A stretch of DNA of 64,000 bases from Streptomyces sp. NBC_01275 (GTDB taxonomy: Bacteria; Actinomycetota; Actinomycetes; Streptomycetales; Streptomycetaceae). This document shows positions 25,614 through 33,379 of the stretch, piece after piece. Where the stretch lies: positions 496,001-560,000 of the forward strand of contig NZ_JAPEOZ010000001.1 of NCBI RefSeq assembly GCF_026340655.1, in the 5' to 3' direction. The translations under genes and the position numbers were made by a program. How positions within the stretch are numbered: the first letter of the stretch is position 1; every line of letters begins with the position of its first letter. The notes beneath the pieces were generated by a model. The model saw only the letters and a list, made by a program, of their open reading frames with translations. It had not been told where the DNA came from and made no database searches.

Positions 25614-25722
25614 GTGAGGCACGGGCGCCCTGCCGTGTGTGAGGCACGGGCGCCCTGCCGTGTGTGAGGCACGGGCGCCCTGCCGTGTGTGAGGCACAGG
25701 TGCCCTGCCGCGTGTGAGGCGC
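25614..25722. repeat. tandem array of a 25-bp unit
   Basis: Units beginning GTGAGGCACGGGCGCCC start at 25614, 25639, 25664, 25689 and 25714; the first three are virtually identical, the fourth has two changes, and the fifth is partial. Each unit contains the 8-bp palindrome GGGCGCCC flanked by GGCA/TGCC, so each could fold into a small hairpin. The array occupies the gap between the TetR gene's stop and the kinase promoter. Confidence 0.9.
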
Positions 25723-25769
25723 GCGAGGTGTCGGCGGGCCGCCGGCACCGCCTCCGCACCGTCCCTGTC

Positions 25770-26459
25770 CTACCGCAGCCCCACCCCATGGGCGAGCCGG
25801 GTCGCCGCATGGTGGAAGAACGGCTCGCGGTCCTCCACCACCCGGTGGAACTGGCCGAACAGCTCGAAGCCCACCAGCCCGTACAGCTCCGCCCAGGCCG
25901 CGACCAGCGCCACGGCCGCCTCCGGCGGGAGGTCGGGGGCGAGGTCGGCGGCCATCCGCTCGGCCTCGGGGCGCAGTGCGGCGCAGAGCGGCGGTGCGGC
26001 GAGCCCGGGCCCCTGCTGCGCGTCGCGCACGATGGCGATGAGGAGGAGGCCGACGCGTGAGGCGGCCGGGACGGTCGTCTGGGGCGCGCTGTAGCCGGGT
26101 ACCGGCGAGCCGTAGATCAGCGCGTACTCGTGCGGGTTCGCCAGCGCCCAGCCGCGCACCCCCTCGCAGACGGCGACCCAGCGCCGTACGGGGTCGGCGT
26201 CCGCGACGGCAGCGTGCGCCGTCTCCGCCCGCTCGCCGAGGGAGTCGTAGGCGTCGATGATGAGTGCGGTGAGCAGGTCGTCGCGGCTGGGGAAGTAGCG
26301 GTAGAGCGCGGAGGAGACCATGCCGAGCTCCCGGGCGACGGCCCGCAGCGAGAGCTTGGCGGCGCCCTCGGCCGCGAGCTGTCTGCGCGCCTCGTCCTTG
26401 ATGGCGGCGGTGACTTCGATCCTGGCGCGGGCCCGGGCCCCTTGGGTGGCACTGCTCAT
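25770..26459 (-). CDS. TetR-family transcriptional regulator (WHG-domain type)
   Basis: A 229-residue regulator. The helix-turn-helix (EVTAAIKDEARRQLAAEGAAKLSLRAVARELGMVSSALYRYFPSRDDLL, residues ~14-62) is followed by a ligand domain with GVRGWALANPHEYALIYGSPVPGY, the pattern of the TetR_C 'WHG' group. ATG 26459 gives the usual short lead-in. It is divergent from a deazaflavin-dependent oxidoreductase with AGAGC-N3-GCTCT palindromes between them, which are probably its operators. Confidence 0.88.
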   Translation of the reverse strand: MSSATQGARARARIEVTAAIKDEARRQLAAEGAAKLSLRAVARELGMVSSALYRYFPSRDDLLTALIIDAYDSLGERAETAHAAVADADPVRRWVAVCEGVRGWALANPHEYALIYGSPVPGYSAPQTTVPAASRVGLLLIAIVRDAQQGPGLAAPPLCAALRPEAERMAADLAPDLPPEAAVALVAAWAELYGLVGFELFGQFHRVVEDREPFFHHAATRLAHGVGLR

Positions 26460-26482
26460 GGGGCTCAGTGTTCCACGAAAAC

Positions 26483-26586
26483 AGAGCGGTGCACACAATG
26501 GAGAGCGGTGCCTAAATTAGAGAGCACCGCTCTTGCTTTGGATCGCCAATCTCGTGCAGACTGCTCTCAAGCGAGAGCAGTGCTCA
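26483..26586. promoter_or_regulatory. cluster of TetR operators AGAGC-N3-GCTCT
   Basis: A full palindrome AGAGCACCGCTCT lies at 26521-26533 and a second, one base imperfect, at 26574-26586 (AGAGCAGTGCTCA). Half or degenerate copies AGAGCGGTGC begin at 26483 and 26502. Larger inverted repeats tie them together: GAGCGGTGC (26503-26511) with GCACCGCTC (26524-26532), and ACTGCTCTC (26560-26568) with GAGAGCAGT (26573-26581). They fill the divergent promoter between tetR and the oxidoreductase. Confidence 0.72.
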
Positions 26587-26635
26587 CACTTTCGGGGGGC
26601 ACGCCCCCTCGCGCGGCCAACAGGAGGCAGTAGCC

Positions 26636-27091
26636 ATGTCCACTCACGTCCAGAAGCCCGGCTGGTTCACCGTCAACGTCTTCAACCGTGCCGTCGCCTG
26701 GATGACCCGCCGCGGTCTCAGCGTGTGGGGATCCCGGGTCCTGGCGGTCCGCGGCCGCAAGAGCGGTCAGTGGCGCACCACCCCCGTGAACCTGCTGACC
26801 GTGGACGGGCAGCAGTACCTGGTCGCCCCGCGCGGCCACGTCCAGTGGACGCACAACATGCGGGCGGCGGGCGGCGGCGAGCTGCACCTCGGCAAGCACG
26901 TGGAGGAGTTCAGCGCGAGCGAGGTCTCCGACGACGACAAGACCCCGCTGCTGCGCGCCTACCTCAAGCGCTGGAAGGCCGAGGTCGGCGTCTTCTTCGG
27001 CGGGGTCGGTCCCGACTCCCCCGACGCCGAGCTGCGCCGTATCGCCCCCGACCACCCGGTGTTCCGGATCACCGTCACCGACCGGCGATGA
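26636..27091 (+). CDS. nitroreductase/deazaflavin (F420)-dependent oxidoreductase family protein
   Basis: A 151-residue single-domain split-barrel protein of the Ddn family: LAVRGRKSGQWRTTPVNLLTVDGQQYLVAPRGHVQWTHNMRAAGGGELHLGK is the F420-binding core with the RKSG and WxHNxRAA signatures. Members use reduced F420 or bind quinones/heme-related ligands; the substrate is unknown. A GGAGGCAG site precedes ATG 26636. The TetR operators upstream suggest induction. It converges on the FAD enzyme gene with a 15-base gap. Confidence 0.88.
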   Translation: MSTHVQKPGWFTVNVFNRAVAWMTRRGLSVWGSRVLAVRGRKSGQWRTTPVNLLTVDGQQYLVAPRGHVQWTHNMRAAGGGELHLGKHVEEFSASEVSDDDKTPLLRAYLKRWKAEVGVFFGGVGPDSPDAELRRIAPDHPVFRITVTDRR

Positions 27092-27106
27092 CGGGCCCGG
27101 CCACGG

Positions 27107-28354
27107 TCAGGAACCGTCCTCCTCGACCGCCGAAGGCTCGGCCGCCGGCCGCAGGTCCACCGCGCCCAGCGCCCGCTGGGCGAGCGGATGGGTGCGGACC
27201 AGCTCGCCCAGGGTCGTCCGGCCGCGTGTGATGTCCGTGAACGCCCGCCAGGCCGGGCGGAAGCCGGTGAGCGCCGCGTGGAAGAGCCCGGGTCGGCGTT
27301 CGAAGAGGGTGAGCAGCCGCTTGCCGACGCTCATCTCCACGCCGAGGCCCGCCTTGACCGCGAACGCGTAGTTCAACGCCTGCCGTCGGGTGTCCACCGC
27401 GTCGTGCGCCTCGGCGATGCGGACCGCCCACTCTCCGGCGAGCCGGCCCGAGCGCAGCGCGAAGGAGATGCCCTCGCGGGTCCACGGCTCCAGCAGGCCG
27501 GCCGCGTCACCGCAGACGAGCACCCGCCCGCGCGAGAGCGGCGAGTCGTCCGCGCGGCAGCGGGTCAGATGGCCGGAGGAGACGCTCGGCTCGAAGCCGG
27601 CCAGGCCGAGCCGCCCGATGAAGTCCTCCAGATACCGCTTGGTGGCCGCGCCTTCGCCGCGCGCCGAGATCACGCCGACCGTGAGCGTGTCCCCCTTGGG
27701 GAACACCCAGCCGTAGCTGCCGGGCATCGGCCCCCAGTCGATGAGGACGCGTCCCTTCCAGTCCTCGGCGACCGTCTCCGGCACCGGGATCTCCGCCTCC
27801 AGACCGAGGTCCACCTGGTCGAGTTTGACGCCGACGTGCGCCCCTATCCGGCTGGCGCTGCCGTCCGCGCCCACGACCGATCGCGCCAGCACCGTCTCGC
27901 CGCCCTGCAAGACCACCGCGACCGTACGCCGGTCGGGCACCGCCGAGCCGTGCTGCTCGACGCGCTGCACGGTGACGCCGGTCCGCAGCTCGGCGCCCGC
28001 CTTCTGGGCGTGCTCGACCAGCTGCTGGTCGAACTCGGGCCGGTTGATCAGCCCGAACAGCATCTGCCGGGAGCGTCGCGTACGGGTGAAGCGCCCGTTG
28101 TTGGAGAAGGTCACCGCGTGCACCCGGTCCCGGAAGGGCAGCTCGAAGCCGGGGGGCAGCGCATCGCGCGAAGGGCCGATGATGCCGCCGCCGCACGTCT
28201 TGTAGCGGGGCAGCTCCGCCTTCTCCAGCAACAGCACGCGCCGTCCTGTGACCGCCGCCGCATAGGCGGCCGAAGCCCCCGCGGGTCCCGCGCCCACCAC
28301 GACGACGTCCCACACCTGCCGCACGTCGTCCGCCGAAGAGTTCTCGCTGCTCAC
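27107..28354 (-). CDS. geranylgeranyl reductase-family FAD-dependent oxidoreductase
   Basis: This 415-residue flavoprotein has DVVVVGAGPAGASAAYAAA (FAD dinucleotide motif, residues ~16-34), LPRYKTCGGGI (the PxxKxCGG signature of the geranylgeranyl reductase family), VVGADGSASRIG and VCGDAAGLLEPWTREGISFALRSG. Such enzymes saturate prenyl chains of menaquinone, chlorophyll or archaeal-type lipids. In actinomycetes they are usually encoded near nuo or menaquinone genes, none of which are visible here. The start is GTG 28354. Confidence 0.85.
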   Translation of the reverse strand: MSSENSSADDVRQVWDVVVVGAGPAGASAAYAAAVTGRRVLLLEKAELPRYKTCGGGIIGPSRDALPPGFELPFRDRVHAVTFSNNGRFTRTRRSRQMLFGLINRPEFDQQLVEHAQKAGAELRTGVTVQRVEQHGSAVPDRRTVAVVLQGGETVLARSVVGADGSASRIGAHVGVKLDQVDLGLEAEIPVPETVAEDWKGRVLIDWGPMPGSYGWVFPKGDTLTVGVISARGEGAATKRYLEDFIGRLGLAGFEPSVSSGHLTRCRADDSPLSRGRVLVCGDAAGLLEPWTREGISFALRSGRLAGEWAVRIAEAHDAVDTRRQALNYAFAVKAGLGVEMSVGKRLLTLFERRPGLFHAALTGFRPAWRAFTDITRGRTTLGELVRTHPLAQRALGAVDLRPAAEPSAVEEDGS

Positions 28355-28557
28355 GATGGTCTACTGCTCCCGATCAAGCCGCCTGCCGCACCTGTCCCCC
28401 GCATCCTACGGCGGAGATCGTCACGGTCCGATGACGGTCCGCTGTGGGAAGATCGGCGGCGTACGCGAGCCCCATCCCGGCAGCGCGTACGCTCGCACGG
28501 TCACCCGTACGAACCAGTTTCACCCTGTACAACGTCGCACCCACCAGGAGCGTGCCC

Positions 28558-29913
28558 ATGTCGTCGAATCCGGTCGCCGAGACCGTCGCCTCCCTGATGC
28601 CCAGGGCGAAGGCGGAGCTCACCGAACTGGTGGCCTTCAAGTCGGTGGCGGACTTCGACCAGTTCCCCAGAAGCGAGAGCGAGGCCGCCGCGAACTGGGC
28701 CGCCGACGCGCTGCGCGCCGAGGGCTTCCAGGACGTGGCCGTCCTCGACACGCCCGACGGCACCCAGTCGGTCTACGGCTTCCTGCCCGGACCCGCCGGT
28801 GCGAAGACCGTCCTGCTCTACGCCCACTACGACGTGCAGCCCCCGCTGGACGAGGCCGCCTGGACCAGTCCGCCGTTCGAGCTGACCGAGCGCGACGGCC
28901 GCTGGTACGGCCGCGGCAGCGCCGACTGCAAGGGCGGCTTCCTCATGCACCTGCTCGCGCTGCGCGCCCTGAAGGCCGACGGCGGCGTCCCGGTGAGCGT
29001 GAAGGTGATCGTCGAGGGCTCGGAGGAGCAGGGCACGGGCGGTCTGGAGCGGTACGCCGAGGAGCACCCGGAGCTGCTGGCGGCCGACACCATCGTCATC
29101 GGCGACGCGGGCAACTTCCGCGTCGGCCTGCCCACCGTCACCGCCACCCTGCGCGGCATGACCATGATGCGGGTGCGGGTCGACACGCTGGAGGGCAATC
29201 TGCACTCCGGCCAGTTCGGCGGGGCCGCGCCGGACGCGCTGGGCGCCCTGATCCGCGTACTGGACTCGCTGCGCGCCGAGGACGGCTCCACGACCGTCGA
29301 CGGGCTGACGGGCGACGCGCGCTGGGAAGGGCTGCAGTACGAGGAGGAGCAGTTCCGCCAGGACGCCAAGGTCCTCGACGGGGTCGGTCTGATCGGCTCG
29401 GGCACGGTCGCCGACCGGATCTGGGCCCGCCCCGCCGTCACCGTCCTCGGCATCGACTGCCCGCCGGTCGTCGGCGCCACCCCGTCCGTGCAGGCGGGCG
29501 CCCGCGCGCTGATCAGCCTGCGGGTGCCGCCGGGCGTGGACGCGGCCGAGGCGACGAAGCTGCTCCAGGCCCATCTGGAGGCGCACACACCGTGGGGCGC
29601 CCGGGTGAGCACCGAGCAGATCGGCGTGGGCCAGCCGTTCAGCGCCGACACCACCAGCCCGGCGTACGCGGCGATGGCCGAGGCGATGGCGGTGGCCTAC
29701 CCCGGCCAGGAGATGCAGTACGCCGGTCAGGGCGGCTCCATCCCGCTGTGCAACACCCTCGCGGCCCTCTACCCGCGGGCGGAGATCCTGCTCATCGGCC
29801 TGAGCGAGCCCGAGGCCCAGATCCACGCGGTCGACGAGAGCGTGTCCCCGCAGGAGCTGGAGCGGCTCTCGGTGGCCGAGGCGCTGTTCCTGCGCAACTA
29901 CGCGACGAGCTGA
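28558..29913 (+). CDS. M20-family dipeptidase/peptidase
   Basis: A 451-residue zinc aminoacyl-peptidase: LLYAHYDVQPP, GRGSADCKGGFLMH and VIVEGSEEQGTGG carry the di-zinc ligands and catalytic Asp/Glu of the M20 (PepV/CNDP) group, with the lid dimerisation domain in residues ~200-320 and GGSIPLCNTL and ESVSPQELER near the end. ATG 28558 follows AGGAG. It is likely a cytosolic Xaa dipeptidase. It stands alone as a transcription unit. Confidence 0.9.
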   Translation: MSSNPVAETVASLMPRAKAELTELVAFKSVADFDQFPRSESEAAANWAADALRAEGFQDVAVLDTPDGTQSVYGFLPGPAGAKTVLLYAHYDVQPPLDEAAWTSPPFELTERDGRWYGRGSADCKGGFLMHLLALRALKADGGVPVSVKVIVEGSEEQGTGGLERYAEEHPELLAADTIVIGDAGNFRVGLPTVTATLRGMTMMRVRVDTLEGNLHSGQFGGAAPDALGALIRVLDSLRAEDGSTTVDGLTGDARWEGLQYEEEQFRQDAKVLDGVGLIGSGTVADRIWARPAVTVLGIDCPPVVGATPSVQAGARALISLRVPPGVDAAEATKLLQAHLEAHTPWGARVSTEQIGVGQPFSADTTSPAYAAMAEAMAVAYPGQEMQYAGQGGSIPLCNTLAALYPRAEILLIGLSEPEAQIHAVDESVSPQELERLSVAEALFLRNYATS

Positions 29914-30040
29914 GCCGTCCGCTCGGCCGCCTCGCGGCCGTTTCGCGCGGCGGATTCGCGCGGCCGATTCGCTCCGACGTCCGCTCTGCCGTCGGCAGAG
30001 GGCCTCGCCGCTCGGGCGGGGCCCTGCCTACGGTCGTCCC

Positions 30041-30757
30041 ATGGACGTCGTCGCCCTCCTGCCCCGCCTCCACCTCCTGCGCTTCCCGGTCGGCCAGGCC
30101 TATCTCTGGCGCGACGGAGCCGAGTTGACGCTCGTCGACGCCGGCCCGGCGGGCTCCGCCGCGGCGATCACCGACGCGGTCACCGCCCTGGGCCATCCTC
30201 CCGAGGCCGTACGACGGGTCGTGCTGACCCACTTCCACGAGGACCACGCGGGCGGCGCGGCCGAGTTGGCGGCGCGCACCGGGGCCGAGGTGCTGGCGCA
30301 CCCCGCGGACGCCGCCGTGGTGCGGGGTGAAGTCCCCTGCCCGCCGCCGGTGTTGGCCGACTGGGAGCGTCCCCTGCACGCCGCGGCGCTCCGACGGCTG
30401 CCCCAGGGCGACTTCGCGCGGCCCACGCGGGTCACCGAGGTGCACGACGACACCCTCCTCGACTTCGGCGGCGGTGCGCGCGTGGTCCATGTCCCGGGCC
30501 ATACGCACGGCAGCATCGCCCTTCATCTGCCGCGCCACGGCGTGCTGTTCACCGGGGACGCCGTCGCCGCCTCGCCCGTCGACGGCGCGGTGCTGCCGGG
30601 CGTGTTCCACCTGGACCGGACACAGGCGCTCGCCTCCTTCCACCGGCTGGCCGCCCTCGACACGGACCTGGCCTGCTTCGGTCACGGCGACCCGGTGACC
30701 GGGCGGGCCTCGACGGTCCTGCGCGAAGGGGCGGACAACTGTCGGGCCCCACGCTGA
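30041..30757 (+). CDS. MBL-fold metallo-hydrolase
   Basis: A 238-residue metallo-beta-lactamase-fold hydrolase with the zinc motif LTHFHEDHAGG (~residue 63-73), VHVPGHTHGSIALHLP, LFTGDAV and a final CFGHGDPV. This is the glyoxalase-II/lactonase-like order. TACGGT ends six bases before the ATG and there is no ribosome site, so the message is probably leaderless. It is followed after two bases by an atypical kinase gene, implying one operon. Confidence 0.88.
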   Translation: MDVVALLPRLHLLRFPVGQAYLWRDGAELTLVDAGPAGSAAAITDAVTALGHPPEAVRRVVLTHFHEDHAGGAAELAARTGAEVLAHPADAAVVRGEVPCPPPVLADWERPLHAAALRRLPQGDFARPTRVTEVHDDTLLDFGGGARVVHVPGHTHGSIALHLPRHGVLFTGDAVAASPVDGAVLPGVFHLDRTQALASFHRLAALDTDLACFGHGDPVTGRASTVLREGADNCRAPR

Positions 30758-30759
30758 AG

Positions 30760-31839
30760 ATGGGGATCGCGTCCCCTCGCCTCGCCGCCCATCGAACCGT
30801 CGCCGCCGCCCTCGGCCGGCTGAGCGACCGCGCACTCGCGGACCTGGTGGAGTCCGGCGTGCCGCTCGGCGCCGGGATCGGCGGGCAGGTGGCGCGGGTC
30901 GAGGCGGCGGGCCGCCCGGTGTTCGTGAAGCAGATCCGGCTCACCGACGTCGAGCGGCGCACGGAGCACCTCGGCTCCACGGCGAACGTCTTCGGGCTCC
31001 CGCCCTACTGCCACTACGGCGTCGGCGACGTCGGCAGCCCGGGCTTCGGGGCGTGGCGGGAACTGGCCGTGCACACGATGACCACGAAGTGGGTGCTCTC
31101 CGGCCGGTTCCCGGGGTTTCCGCTGACGTACCACTGGCGGGTACTGCCCCACGCGCCCCGCCCGCTCCCGGTCGAACTGGCCGACGTGGACCGGGCGGTG
31201 ACGTACTGGGGCGGCGGGCCGGAGCGTCCGGGGCTGCGCGAGCGCCTCGACGGTCTGCGCTCGGCGTCGGCGAGCCTGACGGTGTTCCTGGAGCACCTTC
31301 CGCTCACGCTCCACGACTGGCTGGGCGCGCGCCTGCGCACGGACGGCGCGGACGCCGCCTGCGCCCTGGTGGAACGGGAGCTGGCGGCCCTGGTCTCCTT
31401 CCTCCACGACCGCCGGCTCCTCCACTTCGACGGCCACTTCCGCAACGTCCTCACCGACGGACGCCGGCTCTACCTCGCCGACCACGGACTCGCGCTCTCC
31501 GCCCGCTTCGACCTCACCCCGCCGGAACGGGCCTTCCTCGACCTGCATCGCGGCTACGACCGCGCCTACGTCGGCTCCTACTTGGTGAAGTGGCTCGTCA
31601 CGGACCTGTACGGGTATGTCGGCGAGGAACGCGCGGCCTTCGTGCGCGCCTGCGCCGGAGGTCTGCGGCCGCAGGGCGTCCCGGCCGGGGCCGCCGCGCT
31701 GGTGAGCCGTCACGCTCCGGTCGCCGCCGTGATGGAGCGCTTCGAGCGACGGTTCCGGGAGGAGAGCAGGTCGACGCCGTTCCCGGCGGACGCGCTGCGG
31801 CGCGCGGACCGGTCGCAAAAGGGCGAGAGTCGGCCGTAA
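30760..31839 (+). CDS. atypical protein-kinase-like/phosphotransferase protein
   Basis: The 359-residue protein has a kinase-like fold. An early Lys in RPVFVKQIRLT (~residue 50) fits the ATP-binding lysine, HFDGHFRNVL (~225-234) is the catalytic loop, and LADHGLALS is a DHG in place of DFG. The pattern resembles the lipopolysaccharide-kinase/aminoglycoside-phosphotransferase group more than Ser/Thr kinases. The Asp in HFDGHFRNV suggests it is active. It is directly coupled to the metallo-hydrolase gene. The substrate is unknown; conservation of the pair would be a guide. Confidence 0.6.
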   Translation: MGIASPRLAAHRTVAAALGRLSDRALADLVESGVPLGAGIGGQVARVEAAGRPVFVKQIRLTDVERRTEHLGSTANVFGLPPYCHYGVGDVGSPGFGAWRELAVHTMTTKWVLSGRFPGFPLTYHWRVLPHAPRPLPVELADVDRAVTYWGGGPERPGLRERLDGLRSASASLTVFLEHLPLTLHDWLGARLRTDGADAACALVERELAALVSFLHDRRLLHFDGHFRNVLTDGRRLYLADHGLALSARFDLTPPERAFLDLHRGYDRAYVGSYLVKWLVTDLYGYVGEERAAFVRACAGGLRPQGVPAGAAALVSRHAPVAAVMERFERRFREESRSTPFPADALRRADRSQKGESRP

Positions 31840-31877
31840 AGGGCAAGGAGCGGTCGCGAGAAGGTGAGAAGCATCGG

Positions 31878-32921
31878 TCACCCGACCGGTGTGCCGGCCT
31901 CGAGATACAGCGCCGCCCCGCGCTCGCGGGCCCGCAGCGCCCAGCGCAGCCGCTCGTAGCGGACCGGCGGCAGGAGGTCGGCCGCCTCCTCCTCCGTGGC
32001 GAAGCGCCAGCCGCGCAGTTCGGGTCCGGGCAGCAGCAGCCCCGCGACGGCCGCCGCGTCGAGTCGGCCGCCGTCGAAGAGGAGGCGCAGCCCGCCGTAG
32101 CCGGGCGGCGCGGGCCGCTCCCAGTCGACGACGAGCAGCCGGGGTACGTCGTCCAACCGAATGCCGGTCTCCTCCTGCACCTCGCGCACGCCCGCGCGCG
32201 CGGGCGCCTCCCCCGGCTCCACGACTCCGCCGGGGAACTCCCAGCCGGGCTTGTAGGTCGGGTCGACCAGCAGCACCCGGTCCCGCTCGTCGAAGAGCAG
32301 CACCCCGGCGGCCACCGTCTCCGCACCGGGCTCGGGGGTCTGCACGATGTCACAGGGGGCGACGGCCCCGCTGCTCACCGCCCCCGCGATCCGCACGGCG
32401 GTCTCGTACGGGGTGAGGACGCCGTTGTCGATCAGGTGGGCGTCGACGGTGAGCCAGGAGGCGAGCGCCGCACGGTAGGGCTCGATGTGGTCGTTGGACC
32501 ACTGCCGGATCCGGATCTCGCCGTCGGGGAGGTCCGCGGGGACCTCCCGGTGGGCTATTCGCTCGCGCAGGATCGTTTCCGCCGGAGCGAGGAGAACATG
32601 TCGGACGGGGATCCGGCGGGCGGCGAGGCCGCCGAAGATCTCGTCGCGGTACTCCTGGCGCAGCAGGGTCATGGGCACCACGAGGACGCCGCCGAGCTCG
32701 GCGAGGAGCGCGGCCGCGGTGTCGATCACGAGCCGGCGCCAGATCGGCAGGTCCTGGAAGTCCCCGACCTCGGCGAGGCGCTTGGGCGGCAGCAGGTACG
32801 GGAGCGCGCCGCCGATGACCTCGGGGTCGAAAAGCGTGCTGTTCGGGATCAGGTCGATCAGTTCCCGTGCGGTGGTCGTCTTGCCCGCACCGAACGCGCC
32901 GTTGATCCAGACGACGGTCAC
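31878..32921 (-). CDS. TmrB-like P-loop domain fused to a Nudix hydrolase
   Basis: The 347-residue protein is a two-domain fusion. Residues ~1-175 match the tunicamycin-resistance ATP-binding protein TmrB: VVWINGAFGAGKTTTARELIDL (P-loop GAFGAGKT), FDPEVIGGALPYLLP, DFQDLPIWRR and VVPMTLLRQEY. Residues ~195-347 are a Nudix domain with GGVVEPGEAPARAGVREVQEETGI, the full GX5EX7REUXEEXGU box. GTG 32921 follows GAGGGGGAA. The first domain suggests a small-molecule kinase, the second hydrolysis of a nucleoside-diphosphate derivative. It converges on the kinase gene at 31839. Confidence 0.85.
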   Translation of the reverse strand: MTVVWINGAFGAGKTTTARELIDLIPNSTLFDPEVIGGALPYLLPPKRLAEVGDFQDLPIWRRLVIDTAAALLAELGGVLVVPMTLLRQEYRDEIFGGLAARRIPVRHVLLAPAETILRERIAHREVPADLPDGEIRIRQWSNDHIEPYRAALASWLTVDAHLIDNGVLTPYETAVRIAGAVSSGAVAPCDIVQTPEPGAETVAAGVLLFDERDRVLLVDPTYKPGWEFPGGVVEPGEAPARAGVREVQEETGIRLDDVPRLLVVDWERPAPPGYGGLRLLFDGGRLDAAAVAGLLLPGPELRGWRFATEEEAADLLPPVRYERLRWALRARERGAALYLEAGTPVG

Positions 32922-33063
32922 GTTTCCCCCTCTTCTGTCGGCCCCCTGAGGCTTGCCCGCTCCACCCTGCCACGGAAACCAGTTCCCGTTGAGGGCGCAC
33001 GAAGGCCGTGCCACCGACGCCCCAGGACGAGGGCGCAGGCGCCACGGCCTCCCGCGCGTCTCG

Positions 33064-33261
33064 TCAGTCGCCCTGGCCCAGGGCGTTGTCGTCGACGGCC
33101 AGGCTGTCGCTGGCGATGACGGTGTGGTCGAGGGTGCTGAGGGTGTCCCCCACGTTCAGCCCGTCGAGGTCCTCCCCACCCAGGCCGTGCGAGGGGGTGA
33201 TCGCCGCGACGACGAACCCGGTGGCCAGGGAGGCGATGGCGAGCATGCTGCGCTTCTTCAT
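33064..33261 (-). CDS. small secreted acidic protein of unknown function
   Basis: A 65-residue product with a clear signal peptide (MKKRSMLAIASLATGFVVAA, cleavage near residues 24-27), leaving about 39 residues that are rich in Asp, Leu and Gly (GGEDLDGLNVGDTLSTLDHTV) and end in DNALGQGD. There is no cysteine. I do not recognise a family; small secreted proteins with a similar Leu/Asp/Gly make-up occur in Streptomyces near developmental genes, but no such link is visible here. Confidence 0.6.
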   Translation of the reverse strand: MKKRSMLAIASLATGFVVAAITPSHGLGGEDLDGLNVGDTLSTLDHTVIASDSLAVDDNALGQGD

Positions 33262-33379
33262 GCCCGGAACAACTGCACGACCGGTCCCGGGGTCACGCGC
33301 CCCCGACAAATCCGCTCGCCCTCCCCACCTGGCTGCGGCGAGAATGCCGTGGTCACCGACGGTTCGGAGGAGTTTCGCC

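Noticed and set aside
25614..25722. CRISPR array
   Set aside because: The 25-bp units are directly abutting with no variable spacers, and no cas genes are nearby, so this is a simple tandem repeat.
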